Assembly: GCA_040954595.2 (NCBI GenBank)
Contig: CM082582.2
Coordinates: 8,990,001-9,054,000, forward strand
Direction: 5' to 3'
DNA length: 64,000 nucleotides
Source: Balanoglossus misakiensis
Taxonomy: Eukaryota; Hemichordata
Under the pieces are notes generated by a model that made no database searches, was not told the DNA's origin, and saw nothing but the letters and a program-made list of their open reading frames with translations. Below are positions 1 to 13,830 of the stretch, one piece after another (position 1 is the first letter of the stretch; each line of letters opens with the position of its first letter). The position numbers and the translations under genes are program-made.

Positions 1-1034
1 GAGTCACTCTCTTTTCGTCAGCGTTATTATCACATACCCCGCGCAAAATTTCAATATGGTAATTTTTCGGGTGACAGAAGTCTCGGGGACGATTTGTAAA
101 TAAGTGCATCTATTTTTCCCTCGCTCGACTCCGCGTCGGTCTTTAGGCATTCATAACCAACCGCTGCAGTTTGATTTATTGGGTTTCCATGGTAACCGTA
201 ATGAAACCAATCCGCGCCTTTAAGAAAAACACACTCGGTGATTTTGCATGAGAATAGCAAACGTCATCTCCTCGTTACTCTTCCGACATTGCCAACAGTA
301 TAAGCCGTCCACACTCGATGTTCCTATTCAAATACATCATGTCCCCTCTTAGTAGTGCGGATCTCTAATTAACTTGAAAGCGATGATATGGTGTAAATAA
401 ACCGAGTGGCGTGAACAACTGCATCAAATGTGATAAATCATCTCACTTTTATTTAAATTATGACACTTGCGTATGTATGTAACGTCACTCAGTCACTTGG
501 CCTTGGAGGGAAGTATCATGTTTTATTCGGTTTGGTCGTTATTACCACGAAATCATACCTCCAACTGATTCTCTGAATCAGCTAACAATCTCATACAAAC
601 GTATTAATTGGCCAGGCACGCGCGTTAGCATTTCTGTGTGAATGAACGAAAGCGCACCGTCGAATAACTCTTTCCTGTATACTATATTTCCAAACGCACT
701 GTTCGGTGAAAACCAAGAGCCAAGGAGAAGTATAAGACTTCCGGAACGCGATACCTCAAATGAAAGATTTATGCTAATGTTATCAGAGAGTCTTGATGGA
801 AGCACGGAAGCATGTGCAGTCAATTGTTCAGCCGTTGAATGAGAATTTATGCCAGCGTCTACGTGACATCAATACACGTTTCGAGCGATTCGCCATTCGC
901 TTCGCCTCGCCTCCAATAGTTTGCCCGAAACAGAACAATTACACCGCATGTCCCGATCTGACGTGCGCCGCGATCCCCCAGTGGCCGTAAAACACTTGCC
1001 CGGCAGAGCGCACACGCCAGTTCAAAACAGCAGA
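1..1034. other. 5' flank of the first receptor gene; no gene recognised
   Basis: Short open frames occur on both strands (for example a 66-codon plus-strand frame from 642 and an 81-codon minus-strand frame up to 823) but overlap each other and resemble no family I know. The stretch from about 870 to 1034 is richer in CpG than its surroundings and directly precedes the signal-peptide exon, so it probably holds the 5' UTR and promoter of the receptor gene. I see no convincing TATA box. Confidence 0.4.
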
Positions 1035-4000
1035 ATGTCGCGGATCAACCTATTGCTGTCTATGTGCCTGTTCCTCCTGGCCGGAACGAGTACACCGGTT
1101 CTAATCGAAGGTAAGTGTTTCCTAATTAGTCTCCAACGGGAACCGATAGCCGTGGCGCGCCATAGAGTCGATAATGTTATTACCAAAAAAAGGAGAACCG
1201 ACTATGTATACAAGAACGGGTTCTCTTCTTGCTGTTGGTATAGAGGTTTTCAGATGGTGCAAGTGTGTTTACCTTCAGGAATGGCTCGTGGTACACGAGT
1301 AGACGAAACCTCCTCCGCATTTTATCAAAAGAACAAAAGAGTAACCGTCTTCATTTACTGAAGTATAATGAAACCGTACTTCTGTTTCGGGTTATAAACA
1401 ATTAGTCTTCAGATTGGTTAAAGTTGACAAAACTTCTCTTTACCAGTGAAATGTGAAATTGCTCATAGCGACCACAGTGAAATATCGTCAATGTAGTCTG
1501 TCATGATTGATTGAAGTGGACGTAGAAGTAATATTACAGCATTAAGTTTTTGAGGGTAATTAAAGGAGTAAAATAGAAATTGAATGTGGCAGTCCTGTTT
1601 TGCGTCTTCTAAAGCAAAGGTTAGATATGCTGGCGCCGGAAAGCTAAGTGTTCCACGAAACCGAACGAGTCCGGCTGTTAAAGATTATGCGAGGGGTTTA
1701 CATTCAGCATCCTCTGTGTTTTACTATTCGTGTCATCGGTCTGCGTCGTCTCATCGGCATTCAAGCTCGCTGCAGAAAAGATATCGACGTCTTGATTTGC
1801 AGAAAACTCTGAACAGACGTCGTATGCGACCTGTTTGCATTCGCTGCAGACGGGGGAAATGCACACAAGTGTACATAACGCGCAGGAACCAGCACGGTTG
1901 AGCTGATAAATAATTCACATTCTGTAATGCTGTTTTCCGATGTGGATCAATGTTTTAGAGGCCTTAAGTTGAATCTTCTCTAGACTGCTTCGAATTCGTC
2001 GCGCTGCAACAAGATATTCATATTGTTCTCTTATTTTGTAAAAGGGTGCATGAACTGAGCGACGAGGACAAAATATCACATCTCAAATTTGTCGACATGT
2101 TTTGTGTATGGGCAACGACCAAATTATACATATATATTAGAACATTTTCAGTGAGAGAGTACACGACAGATTGCTTCTATATTTATAGTCAGTGGACTGG
2201 TTGGCGTATACATGTGGCTTCGTCGATTAACCGGGCCATAAAACTTGTCAACCTGTTATTGTTGTCCGGGCATGGCGTTCCATGCGTCAGAAAATGCAAG
2301 AACGTGGCTTGATTGATTGATGGTAACCACGGCTTGATATCTTTGCCATGGGAAAGCAGTCGACAGCCCGCGCGTTTCTGGGAGATTTCCCGCCATATTC
2401 TCAGTTTGTGTCGGTTTTAAGTGAGAGCAACTGAATCACAAGAACACTATATTTGTGGGGCTTTGAGCGACAACCTCAGCATGCATGCAACAACGCTGTA
2501 AATATGGCGGCCACTGCAGCTAACGTGAGGAAACCTCGTCAAAGTGCGACCGTCGTAGCTAAGATGATGTATGGCGTGTGATATATATCTCCCTGGCGCT
2601 AATCCTGTCCAGCTGCATGTTCACACGTGAGACAGAATAACATCGAATGGTGTGATTAGCGAGTACAAAAGCCAAAAGTCCAGTTGTTTCAGGAGGCGAC
2701 ATCGATGTGACAACAGCAGGACATCCATCAGTACATTGACAGGCATTTATTAAATATCTATTAATACGGCTTGTCTGAAATATTGTCACTTGCGTACATG
2801 CATGGTGGCCACCGCAAAGCCAGTCGCGATATGTGTTTACATATTCCCTTTACAGATATTAGAAATCATAATTACACCCCAAGTCAATATTATGTTACTA
2901 CTATGTATTTTTCTCTCTCTACGTTATACACACTTCAAGTAACGACCAATACCATCTACCTTCTACCATCGAGGTTACACTATATATTTTAGGTTTGCTT
3001 TTGAATCCGATCACATGGCGTTTTCGAGAAATTTGACCCTAAGTAATGTATATACTAACAAAGAGCGATTACCTCTATTTAGACTATTAAAACCCTTTGA
3101 AAAGTCTTTAAAAATGGACAATATAATTTGAAACCTCTGACACCTGGGTATCTGTGAATTATAGCATGTGATGTAAATACACTGTCAACACTACTATGAT
3201 TCACCTTTTGATTGGCAAGCACCGTTTTAGAATCAAGGCAACTGTAATCAGACTGTATATCTAGCAGCTTAATGCATTGGAAATACAAATTTCAAACCGA
3301 CCCTGTCGTGCTCCAATAAATTCGTGTACCAGCTGTGGCATGAAGTGATGTTAGAGTGTCCTATTTTAGGATAGACAAGGTCCTAAACAAAAGTGTCGCA
3401 ATTATTATGGACACGCATGTTAGTTCTTGCAATGGGCTACTAGTAAGCTCCGCTACTGGTTGTTGATGATGATGATGATTTTTTATTATAAACACTGGTG
3501 CATTTTCAGTTCAAGTCAGTTTGTTTCTACAAAGAGGCAGATTGCTTCGTCGGAACGCGATACTTTGCTCCCGGGGTTTAAGGTATAGAGTGGTCGCGAC
3601 CACGAGACATTTCGACAAAGGCAAGACGAATCAGACATCAATTGGCCACCGTAATTAAGTGGTCGCCTACAACGCCAGCGGAGTCAAACCAATCAGGCTG
3701 AACGTACTGCCTTGATAACATCTATTCACGTAGGATTGGTGACATTGTCTTTTAATAACCGACATGACGTCACAGCGGTCCAAAGAAAAATAGAAATTTC
3801 CGAGTAGAAATAGAGGTTCAGCTGGCGCGAGCCTCCACATCCATTAGTTTTTAACACCAGAGACCTATATTCGTCGGGAGCGTTTTCATCTGCCTGCGGG
3901 GCTCTTACCCGGCTCACCTTATTAAACGGAGCAGGAAACCTGAAAACAGTAGCATTTGATGACGATGAAACTTAATCTCGCAGGGGTTTCAATAACAATC

Positions 4001-7000
4001 AAATCACTTTATTCCATGAAAGGTGAAATTCCCTCCTTCTGGGCGACGCGAACAGGCAATTTTGTATCCCGGAGACGCTCTTGATCAGTTGCACTTCAAC
4101 CGAAATGGATCCTCTCATTTGGAAAGACGTTATTTCCCAACTTCTTCGTTTAATCTGTGTCGTACGTGAGTATTCATGTCATGATGCGGCATCTTGCAAT
4201 ATCAGGTATCGTATGCGATGTGCCCTTAACGATATCAGGAGTCTTGTTCTGTTGGTTAAGAGGAAATAATCAGCCAAGATATCGCCGAAATCATCGCAAA
4301 TAATCTTGCATCACGAACGGTACAACCGAAACGCGTGAGGCGATCTAAGTGTCAGGTTTAATAAACTACAGGTACGTTGTCTTATAAGTGTTGTGTTCCG
4401 TGTTTTCAGGAAATAACCCCGTTGAAGACAAATTCACTGGCGCCAGGTGGTCTGAATAAATATAAGAACTTGGCGAACGACAGCCGACAAAGGGTTTTTA
4501 AATGCACATACCGTGCGAAAGGATATTGTACACAGGACTTTCTACCCTAAGATTAAGACTGTGACTTGGTATTAAAGATGAGTGTGGACATGCATAGGAT
4601 AGCAAACAAATACAGTTTTCAGTTTTGTCTTACGTACTTGTTAAAACGTGATAACTCGGGCGGCCTCTGAAGACAAAGGCAAATGCTAAGAAATCGGCCT
4701 AAAAAGACATTTGAAGTTGAAACTTCGTCTCTAAGACTAAGTCTCACTGAAGATTTTCTTATTTCCTTCAGTGACGCCAAGCATATCCCCTCTATCCGAC
4801 TTATAGCTCTTTATTATTGATGCCTGACCCCCCCCCCCTCCCCGATTGCAGTGAAACGCCGTTTTAGGTAGCAATGATCTAAAGAGTAGCGATTCGAAAT
4901 AGAAAAAAAAAAGTTAGAAACAGATTTTATCTTATTTTTTCAAATATGCGAGATTCCAGGATATCTTCCCATTAGGGAATGCCATGCATGCAGGGATGGG
5001 ATTCGCCGTCTCTCTTGGGCCGTAATCGAAATTGGCGTGGGAGCAAATCGTATTCCCCAATCGTTTAAGGTCAGTTCTGGAGAACTCTATTACTCGCTGT
5101 GCAATTTAGTTTAGGCAAAGCCGAGTACATCTTCATAGTGTAGCCGCAGCGCAGATAAGGCAAAGTTGAACACACGTGGCATGTCATACAGGATCTCTAA
5201 TCTCCGACTTATTTGTAGATCATCGTGACTTTGCGATAGTACACGCATTTACATGCCATGTCGAGATTAAACCTGCTCTAAACCCGTCCGATGAATATTC
5301 TGCATTCGCTGTTGTGTCTGATGGCTTAACATCCCTTAATTATGATGAACGATTTTTTGATGGGGAGACAACGAGTCCCGAGACACAGAATGTATCGCTG
5401 AGGTCCGTGTGAGATTATGGATGTTGGGCATGCGTCACAGTAAACGGACTGGCAAAAACAGTAATTGGCTAGCCACGCGAAATCTCGCAGGGTCTCGTGG
5501 AGTTCGGAAAACGGTCTATTAAAGCATGGCGCCTACTTATACCGGTATAACTCCCGACGGCATCCGTGGAACCCATAAGTGTCAAATAGTTGAGTACCTA
5601 ACGTGAGGAAATGAAGCGCTTTGATGTTGTGGTTTATGCCATTTTGAGGAACTGAGCAATTCTTTTGAGACACGTTGGCGGGTGTCGCGTAATTAACAGC
5701 TTTTTGCAAGAAACGTCGGGGGATATGAAGTGTGTGGTCAATCTAAATATAAAACATCGCGGGCGAGAGTAAAGTGCTATGGCCCCAACTCCAATTACCA
5801 TGAATGACGTACTTAGGCTAACTCACTGAGAAGGATAGTGCCGATTATCGAAGGATTACAAGTTAGCATATTAGTCTTAGCGCAAAGCACACGCCAACTG
5901 CAGTGTGCGCGGCCTCTCTGACAGCCCGAATTGTTCCATGAGTTGAGAAGATTATTCTTAGGTCGTCCTGCATTGAACGACGTGTTTCAGATGAATAGAT
6001 GGCATTCCACACTCACTTCATAAGAATTGTTTTCCATCGCTTTAGATGCGGATTAGTTTGACAACATTCCCCCAACCTTATAAATGCGTCATACTCGAGA
6101 AGTATTCGCAAATTTCTCAGTGGCTATGTTCGCAGGTGTGTTCACGCCGATTGGATTTCATGATTGCGAAATTGCTTCACGGGGTAGGGTCGAAAATTTG
6201 AAAGAAGTACCCTTAGATCTAATGTGATTTGAGCAAACAAGTCTTGCTGATGAAACATCAAGACCCTGTGGCATAAAATAGACAATCAAAAGGGAAAAAA
6301 TCAACGACTGTGATTGTGTACCATTGAAGGACAACTCTTGACATCTTAATGGCGTGCGTGACATACCTATAGTACCCGAAGATTACGCACACCCAGACAT
6401 TTCGACGAAATCTTTCTGAGCTCGCCACAGTGTAACTCCGGTGTCAGTAAATAGAAATTTCGCTGTAAAGGGTTGACTTGCATGGATTTCTAGCTATTTG
6501 CCCATCGGCTCTCTTGGTAGTTACCTACTACATGTTGTCAAAGTCATATTCCTCATCAAAGACAACGTAGGATTGAAACCCCGCAGAAAGCTATTATGAT
6601 TAGGTTACTTAAATCCACAAATAAGTCTAAAAGAGTTTTCGTTTTACTATTGCACCAATAAGATTTAAGATTGCTTAATACCCTAAAGCGAAATTTCTAA
6701 TAAAAACATGAAAATCTGAAAGAAGTCAATATTATATGGCGGAAGGAATAATAACACATTTAATACATTGACTATATGGATAAAATGTGGAAATAAAGGA
6801 TAAACAAGACGAAATGTTGACCATACTAACACGTCACCGTGACGTGTTTATATGCGTTGTTATTTAACTGCTAGACAGAGCATCGTATCTAAGAGTGTGA
6901 AATTTGGCAGAAATCGCCATTCAAAAGTACATTGCCCGACGCCCCTTAAATTAGGTGAAGGCAAATTATGCGTCGCATGCATATTAATTATCCATGTCAA

Positions 7001-10000
7001 ATCGAGGCTGCCCTTTCTTTCTTGCTTTTTATTTTCAAGGTGCAATTTATCTGACAGGAACGTTTTATGGGATGCGTTTGAAGTGTCTGTAATCAGATAA
7101 GTGTGTTTACGTTACGGCGATGCCAACGAAATGTTTCATTAATGAAGACATAGTGACCACACCGACGAGCTTAATACGGTAAAAGGGAAGTCGTCGTAAA
7201 AACGATCCTGACGCAGCCTTTCTGTTGCCTTGATATATATCGCACGTCGGTCCAAAACAAATTAGGCTAATGGGCTGATATGTTCACGTTTAAACTTTCT
7301 ACTCTGTTGTCGTAAATTCAAGCAGCATGGTAAATGCTTCCGTATAGATGGCTGCGTTGAAGTCTTTTATCAAGCCACGGGCACGCTATGTTGAAGCTGA
7401 TTACTGGCCCACGGTAATGAGAGAGTACATGAAATGCTGTTGATTTTAACGACGACAATAATTTTTGAAACCACTAAATCAAATATCGTGTACTTAACTA
7501 CTAAAATATAAAAAAGCTCGCGTGGTTAACAGTTTCACTGAAAACCGCGCACAAGTAATTATTTTGATGACAGATTTATTTCATTTTTCATTTTATGATT
7601 TAACCTGCGCGCAACAAACTACTATTATTACTGGACATCGATGATAAAACGCATGAATATTGTGCGTCGGTAGCGGTAAAATGTTGTTTATCACGGTGTT
7701 GTATTGGTAAGATCCGGTCAAAGTTAAAGAAATCACGTCAATACAGTATTGGAAACAAACCATGTCCAGATACGTCAATTTAGAGTGTAATGCCCACGGA
7801 TTATCACGCGTTGCCGTGTATGCTACGCCAGTATCGCTGACTTAGTTGTCGGTGTGACTACTGTAGATGTCATGACCCCATCAAGAGGTAAAAGCGATTC
7901 ATTTAATTCGAAATTGGGTTCGAACGGGATTATGCACACCAGACTTGAATAGCGCGCATTGGAGGTTTGACATTCGGGAGAAAAATCAACGAGCCAGTGA
8001 TTTGGAAGCCAGTGGTATAATAGTTTGTTAAATTGCCTAGGTTTCAACATATGGATGAATACGTATTTCTACGTTTAACATATGAATACATAGGAAATAC
8101 TGTAATAATCGCGAGATGGATACAGCCGAGAAGTAATACACGTAGACGCCAAAATGCTCAAAGAAAATGCCATATGGACGAAAGAACCGAATCAGCTTTA
8201 TTTTCACTGTGTGTATGCTGTATTTTCGATTCGCAATCTCTTTGCTGATTATATTCTATGAAAGCTGTACTATTTTACCCTTTACACAGTTTACGCGCAT
8301 ATGACGTAAACAACAGCATATTGGTATGTTAAAATTTCGAACATGCGGTCCAGATGTTTTATTCAGAGAACGGCGTCTCCGTAAGAATGTGGATGTTTTG
8401 GCTATACATTACATTCGACATCATTCAGAGTTTACGCATGAAAAAACTTCAAGCCCGCAGGGCACTCGGCTATCGATTTTCTGCACATGTGTTTATCTCA
8501 ACATAATTCCAAATGAAATACAACTTCTTGCAGGAGACTTTTTTTTCAACGCTCCGCTACGTCTACTGATGGCAGGTTGATTACTTAAAGACCTTTCGTC
8601 CGTTAGTATAGGATGAAGAAGAACATACATGTAGTCAGTCTTTTTGTCACGTCATCTAAACTACATGCCTGTCGTCTGCGGCACCTCTATTTCTCTTCCA
8701 GTTGCTACTTTGAACCAGATTTACAACCTTAATCGATTTGCTTCTCCCAAGACAATACCCAGTAATTGAAAAAACGGCCATTTTGTGTTGTTACCTTTGC
8801 CGTAACTACTGGTTGAGCGATGGGTCTTGTATCATGTGTATGCAAGCTACAGTGTTAAAATCAATGGTATTTCTTGCTTGAATGTGCACTTCAAGAGTTT
8901 GCATGTATTTTGCATAAGTTGTCGAAAATCTAAACAGAGAGTGGTATTCCAGGAGCAACATTTTCAAATACCGCACTTTACAGTGAATATATATGGCGTC
9001 GGCGAGATTTGCAAATGGGTATATTCAGTTCAAGCGTAAACACGCGCGCTGGGGTGGCCTTTGCTAAACTCTACCATTTAATCCCCCAGCAGGTAAGACA
9101 TCTATGGAAATTAAAAAGGCTCTGCTGGATCAGTTGTTTGGAGGCAGCTTCGATTCTTCTTTCCGTCCTGTCAAAAATGAGACAGATCCCCTTGCCGTCA
9201 CCCTTGTCTACACGCCTGAGCAGATAGTTGGTTTGGTGAGTAGACCGTCTCCCCTGGCAACATCCGTCAACTTCTGGGATATTCTTTAAACTTTCTATAA
9301 TAAAGCGATTATCGAGTGAAATCTGAAATTCTACATGTGTACATACATTTTGCGATGGCATGGTCTGCTAATGTGCTGCTATTGAAAGTCGAATCATGTA
9401 TAATGTCTACCATTATTGCACAGCAATAAAAAGTAATTTTCTTCTATTTCTGCGGCTGTAAAAATGATACTATCATCCGAGGACAACGACTAATCGGACG
9501 CGTTTTATGAGACCCTCTTGTTTGATTTTAATCTTTGGCATCCAATGACGACACGTGCTTTTATCATTCCAGGACGAAGGTCGACAGATTCTATCAACGG
9601 CGGCGTTCGTTCAGATGGTAAGTCTGACTTCACGTTCTTAATAAAAAGTCGCGTGGAACTTTTCCTGGTTTTTATTACGCTAGTTGTTATCGTCTCTTCC
9701 GCTTCATTTCAACCGTATTTCAAATGAAGAGCTCGTTATACTATTTGCTGCAGTGGGCTCGCTGACGTAATCACCGCTTCCAATCGGTGTCGACACTCCT
9801 TTTGAAGAGCCGTGTTTAGGATTGGGGGTTATATCGTTTGCGCGCACATAATACAGGCATACACCGCTTTCATAAAAGAAAATTCACATTCACAGGCAAG
9901 GGGGCGCCGACTCACAATCCATCATGTCTCCGCAAGCATTGCCATCTGTATTTGTTGGGTAGTGGATTAAGCATAAGTCAAAGAAGACGTCGACTGTAGC

Positions 10001-13000
10001 GCTGAATGCATTGAGTATTTGGGCGGACGTTGACTAATGATGATGAATTAACCGTTCTTAAAGGCTTCGTTGGATTATAAATACATTGTAGATCAGAAAT
10101 GGCTCGAGCTCTCAATTGTATTTTGGCCCGTATAGTTCGACGAGATCACGTCGCCATCACAAATCCAACATTTTATAAAACCTAATTTTTCTGCTACACA
10201 ATTTATGTGTGCTAGTTATGTGTGAGTGGTGTGCCGTGGAAAAACGACCTGTATTGGTTAATTTTTTATTCAAAATGTGTTTATATCAATTTTTGTACAC
10301 GGACATTTTTTTTCGATTTGCCGTACTCTAGTTTCAATACGTAATGCTATTTTTCCATCATCATGATTACTCGTCGCTCCCTACCGCGAATCGCACTTAC
10401 CGAAATCGCCTCCCCGGATGCTCGCAGACATTCAAATGGGCCAATGTTCTTTTTTGTTCACGCGATGTACTTGCAACATGCACAATCTTCAGTTGCTGTG
10501 CCGTCACCATGCTGATTTCCATTTCAACCGACGAATTCATTCGCCGTCTGAAGTGGCGAGTAAAATTATCGAAATCGAAACCAGCATTGTTCAAGACGCA
10601 GAAACTGCGAGAATGATGATAGGAGTGCCAGTAATTACACTTTTCATTTCATGGTGTACACGTGTAGACTGAGAACTTTAATGATAGTTCCCTCGTGTTG
10701 TTGTGCAATTCGCACATAACAAGCAACGAAGTTTAATTTTTACGTGTTTCTCTGCATGGAGTTGTTAAAATCACAAAAATACGATTTGCATATCTCTTCA
10801 CGTACGCACGCGCATTAGCGTCATGGAGCTATCACATGATCAATGGCATTTTTCAAGTACAGTCCCGTGTGGGTTAAAGATGGCGACTCTATTCGTTCAA
10901 CCCAATACGCTTTGCTGTGATTACTCGCGACGTAATTGAAGTTGGTGAAGTTGCTTACAATAAGTGCCCTCAAATGTCAGACATTGAAAAGAGCCGACAT
11001 CAAAATGCTCTTGCTCGCCACAGGGCAATTGCTTTCAAGTGCTCAGTCCAGGCAGGTTGGTAATGTAAGGTGACTTGCAGATTGAAATATGAAATACGTC
11101 AAAGCAATCGTTCAGAAACACAGTTAAGAAAAAATTACAGGATGCTATGAAGCTTTTTGAGGTCAACCTAGTTGTTAATTAGTTAAGTGGGGGGGGTTGA
11201 GGCCAACCTGTAAATTAGTTGTGAGGGGGTGGGTGGGAGAGGCAGGGACGGAGGGGCGGTACATGAATTGACGCTATAAACAATAGGTCCAGTAGCGGCG
11301 ACTGCTGTTTTTGTCAAGAAGATTGTCAAACTGTTTCTGAAGACACGTACACATTGTTTGTGAGGGCAAGCATGACGAGATTGTAAAGTGCCTGTAATAA
11401 GTACAAGTCTGATAGCAAGAAAATTGGCGGAGATTGCATTCTTCCTTGTGTCAATCGCTTATAGCTTCGGGCTTAGATGGTGATAGTGACAATGCAAGCG
11501 ATTAATTAAAGGACTGCAGGTTGGCAATGCCCGATGTTTAGAAAATCTGCCCACCTCTCCACTAGGGGATAGTGTGGGCGTAGGCTCCTAAGGCTGTTCT
11601 TGTCCAGGTAAATTAAAGTCAGGAAATTAACTTCGTCGACTGGTGATTTTAAGATAATCGTTCTGCCGAACTTCTTTTCGACGATAATTGAGACTATCTA
11701 CAAACCCAACTACTAAATAAGCAAGATAAAAAATCATGCCTGACCGATGATGTTCGATGGCGACAACATCCGTATCGTTTTGGTGGTTTTATTGTGCTCG
11801 CGTTATTGCGTTCTCACGGCAGTTGCACTGTTCTTTGTTTACCAGAGATGGCAAGACCAGTATCTGCAGTGGAACGCAACAGAGTTTGCTGGTATACAGG
11901 TTCTGATATTGGACAGCAAGAAAGTATGGACGCCGCCTATTGTTCTCCGTAACAGGTGCGTCACAATTAACACTCGATCTATGATAATTAGTTGCGTCTC
12001 TTTGTCTGCATAGCTGTCCGTGCGGGATACGCCTACACGGGATCGTTTTAGATTTGAGTTTGAACACCGTCACGGTCACTCCACCACACCGTGTGGTGTA
12101 GTGACCGTGCAAAGTTGGCACATAGATTGTATTGTCATTATGTATTGCACTCACATCATGTTCTTCTCTCAGCGTAAGCAAGGGTCACTTCATGGTGGAC
12201 ACCATCGTGTCTGTGTTCAACGACGGCAGCGTGCTGTGGTACGCGCTGGTCAATCTCAACACCGTCTGCACCATGGACTTCTTCTTCTTCCCGCTCGACA
12301 CCCAAGTCTGCACCCAGGAATTCGAAATGCGCATCCCGGCCGGACTGATCGGCATGGACTACCTGAAACTGCAGCTGGACGAAGACACCAGCGTGCCGAA
12401 CATGCGCAGTATCACCGCCGTCACGCGCGACTGGGAGCTTCTGGACATGCGCGTGTTCGTGGAGGAAGACGTCTCAATGATCGTTCCCAGTTTCATCATT
12501 GTGGCCGAGCTGCACCTGCACAGAAGGTCGTTCTTCTACCTGATGAACTTTGTTATTCCCTGCGGTCTGATATTCCTGCTCACATTGTTTGGATTTCTGC
12601 TTCCTCCTGACTCGGGAGAAAAGGTAACACTGCGCGTGTCTAGATCGCATGCGCAAGTAGAACGCCCCCACTTTATTGATCAACAACGCCCTCAGGGGTA
12701 TGGTATAGAAACGCAAAATTACAAACATTACTGTCAGGTGGGGAGTGTTTTCTGAGTACAATTATAAAGGCTTCTATCTTAAATTTTACCAAAACTTAAC
12801 TTGGTTACAATTTTACGGACCAGAAGAAAAAAACATTCAGTGTGGGAAGATTGTGTACAGGGCGCCATTTACTCTTATTCTATAATGCTTTATCCAAACA
12901 GGTAGGGCTGAGCGTAACCATCATCTTGGTATGTAACGCCATGGCGTTCATGATTCCCGAAGCAGCTTCCGGTGTCTCAATGCTAGGTGAGAGGTCTGAT

Positions 13001-13830
13001 TTTCCCTAAAATGGGACCCAAGAAAAATACTAGGTAGCTTACACTCATAAATACTGAATCAGATATAATTGCTGAGTAAGACTTTGTCGTTTCCTCCTAT
13101 AGCGCTGATTAACATATTGACCATGATCTTGGTGGCGGTGTTCACGGGCATGAACGTCATTGTACTGAGATACTGGCACCGGGGCATGGAGGGTCACGGA
13201 GTGCCCGGATGGCTGCAGACGCTGATGTTCAAATATCTGGCGAAGGTGCTGTGTATGGATCAAGAATATCGCGCCTGTACAGTCCATAAAAGAGGTGAGG
13301 AATTTGGCACGTTGTTGGCGCTCTTCCCGCATTTTTGAATGGTCAAATTCAATTCATAGAGTTGCCGTCTTCTTTACCTTTTAGGTACATCGACGTATCG
13401 TGTAAACAGTACTATTTGCAACAGTTCTCGGGGAGCGGTCCGTCTTCTCAGCGACAGCGCCTGTGAACGGCAATATCTCGACAGAATCGACAGCGACCTG
13501 TACGAACTCAAACACATCGTGAATCAAAAACCGTCCTGCTCCAGCCAGGACGATCTGTCGACTCCAATGATAGTGGACACGAGCGTGGACGACGGGAACG
13601 GTCAAAATATGACGGGGTGCGGGAAGAAGTTGGACGAAATAGACCGGAGCTTAAAGTATCTGGTGGCGCAGTCCATGGAAGACGAGCAAGGCGGGAAAAT
13701 TGCCAAAGAGTGGAAGAGATTTGCCATGGTTTTGAATCGTTTCTTCCTCTTTGTGTACGTCGCCCTGTGCATGTTGGCGCTGCTCTACCTCTTCTTAGAA
13801 ATTAACCATGTACAAAATCAGCGGCGTTAA
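1035..13830 (+). CDS. Nicotinic-like Cys-loop cation channel subunit, copy 1 (8 exons, 515 aa)
   Basis: Coding exons: 1035-1110, 9093-9235, 9573-9617, 11846-11955, 12173-12623, 12902-12986, 13103-13294, 13385-13830; all join in frame (intron phases 1,0,0,2,0,1,1). This is a subunit of a pentameric ligand-gated channel in the plasma membrane. Seen: signal peptide (residues 1-20), loop D LQW in exon 4, canonical 13-residue Cys-loop (C157 to C171, FFFFPLD core), TM1 about 246-268, TM2 starting at GEK with Leu at 9' (L284) and Glu at 20' (E295), TM3 about 304-325, a cytoplasmic loop with an amphipathic helix, and TM4 about 484-506. GEK before TM2 is the cation-channel signature. Odd: no vicinal Cys pair before TM1, no Trp in the loop B position after C171, and Arg where loop A normally has Tyr, so it is not a classical alpha subunit. 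The 8-kb first intron makes exon 1 the least certain part. Confidence 0.92.
1111..9092 (+). other. First intron of receptor copy 1 (about 8 kb); no other gene seen
   Basis: Bounded by a strong donor (GAAG|gtaagt) and a CAGCAG acceptor. Short open frames inside show no family features. It holds a (TGA)n run at about 3464-3480, a C-run near 4829, a perfect 21-nt palindrome at 6828-6848 and one palindromic CRE (TGACGTCA) at 3765. Its length is unlike the other introns of the gene, so it may carry enhancers or an alternative first exon. Confidence 0.55.
9087..9092 (+). promoter_or_regulatory. Tandem NAGNAG splice acceptor before exon 2
   Basis: The polypyrimidine tract ends in CAGCAG, so splicing can occur after either AG (9089 or 9092). 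Both choices keep the frame; the upstream one adds one codon just after the signal peptide. The exon coordinates given use the downstream AG. Confidence 0.5.
12071..12109. repeat. Near-perfect inverted repeat in intron 4 of receptor copy 1
   Basis: Two 19-nt arms (12071-12089 and 12091-12109) are reverse complements with a single mismatch and a one-base centre. It lies about 63 nt upstream of the exon 5 acceptor and can form a strong hairpin in pre-mRNA or a cruciform in DNA. Confidence 0.8.

Noticed and set aside
7900-7945. GGTTCGAAC, a possible tRNA T-loop
   Set aside because: No pairing acceptor, D or anticodon arms in the flanks on either strand.
12020-12610. 196-codon frame overlapping receptor exon 5
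   Set aside because: It is a shadow in another frame of the Cys-loop exon; the Cys-loop and TM1 are read in the 12132 frame.
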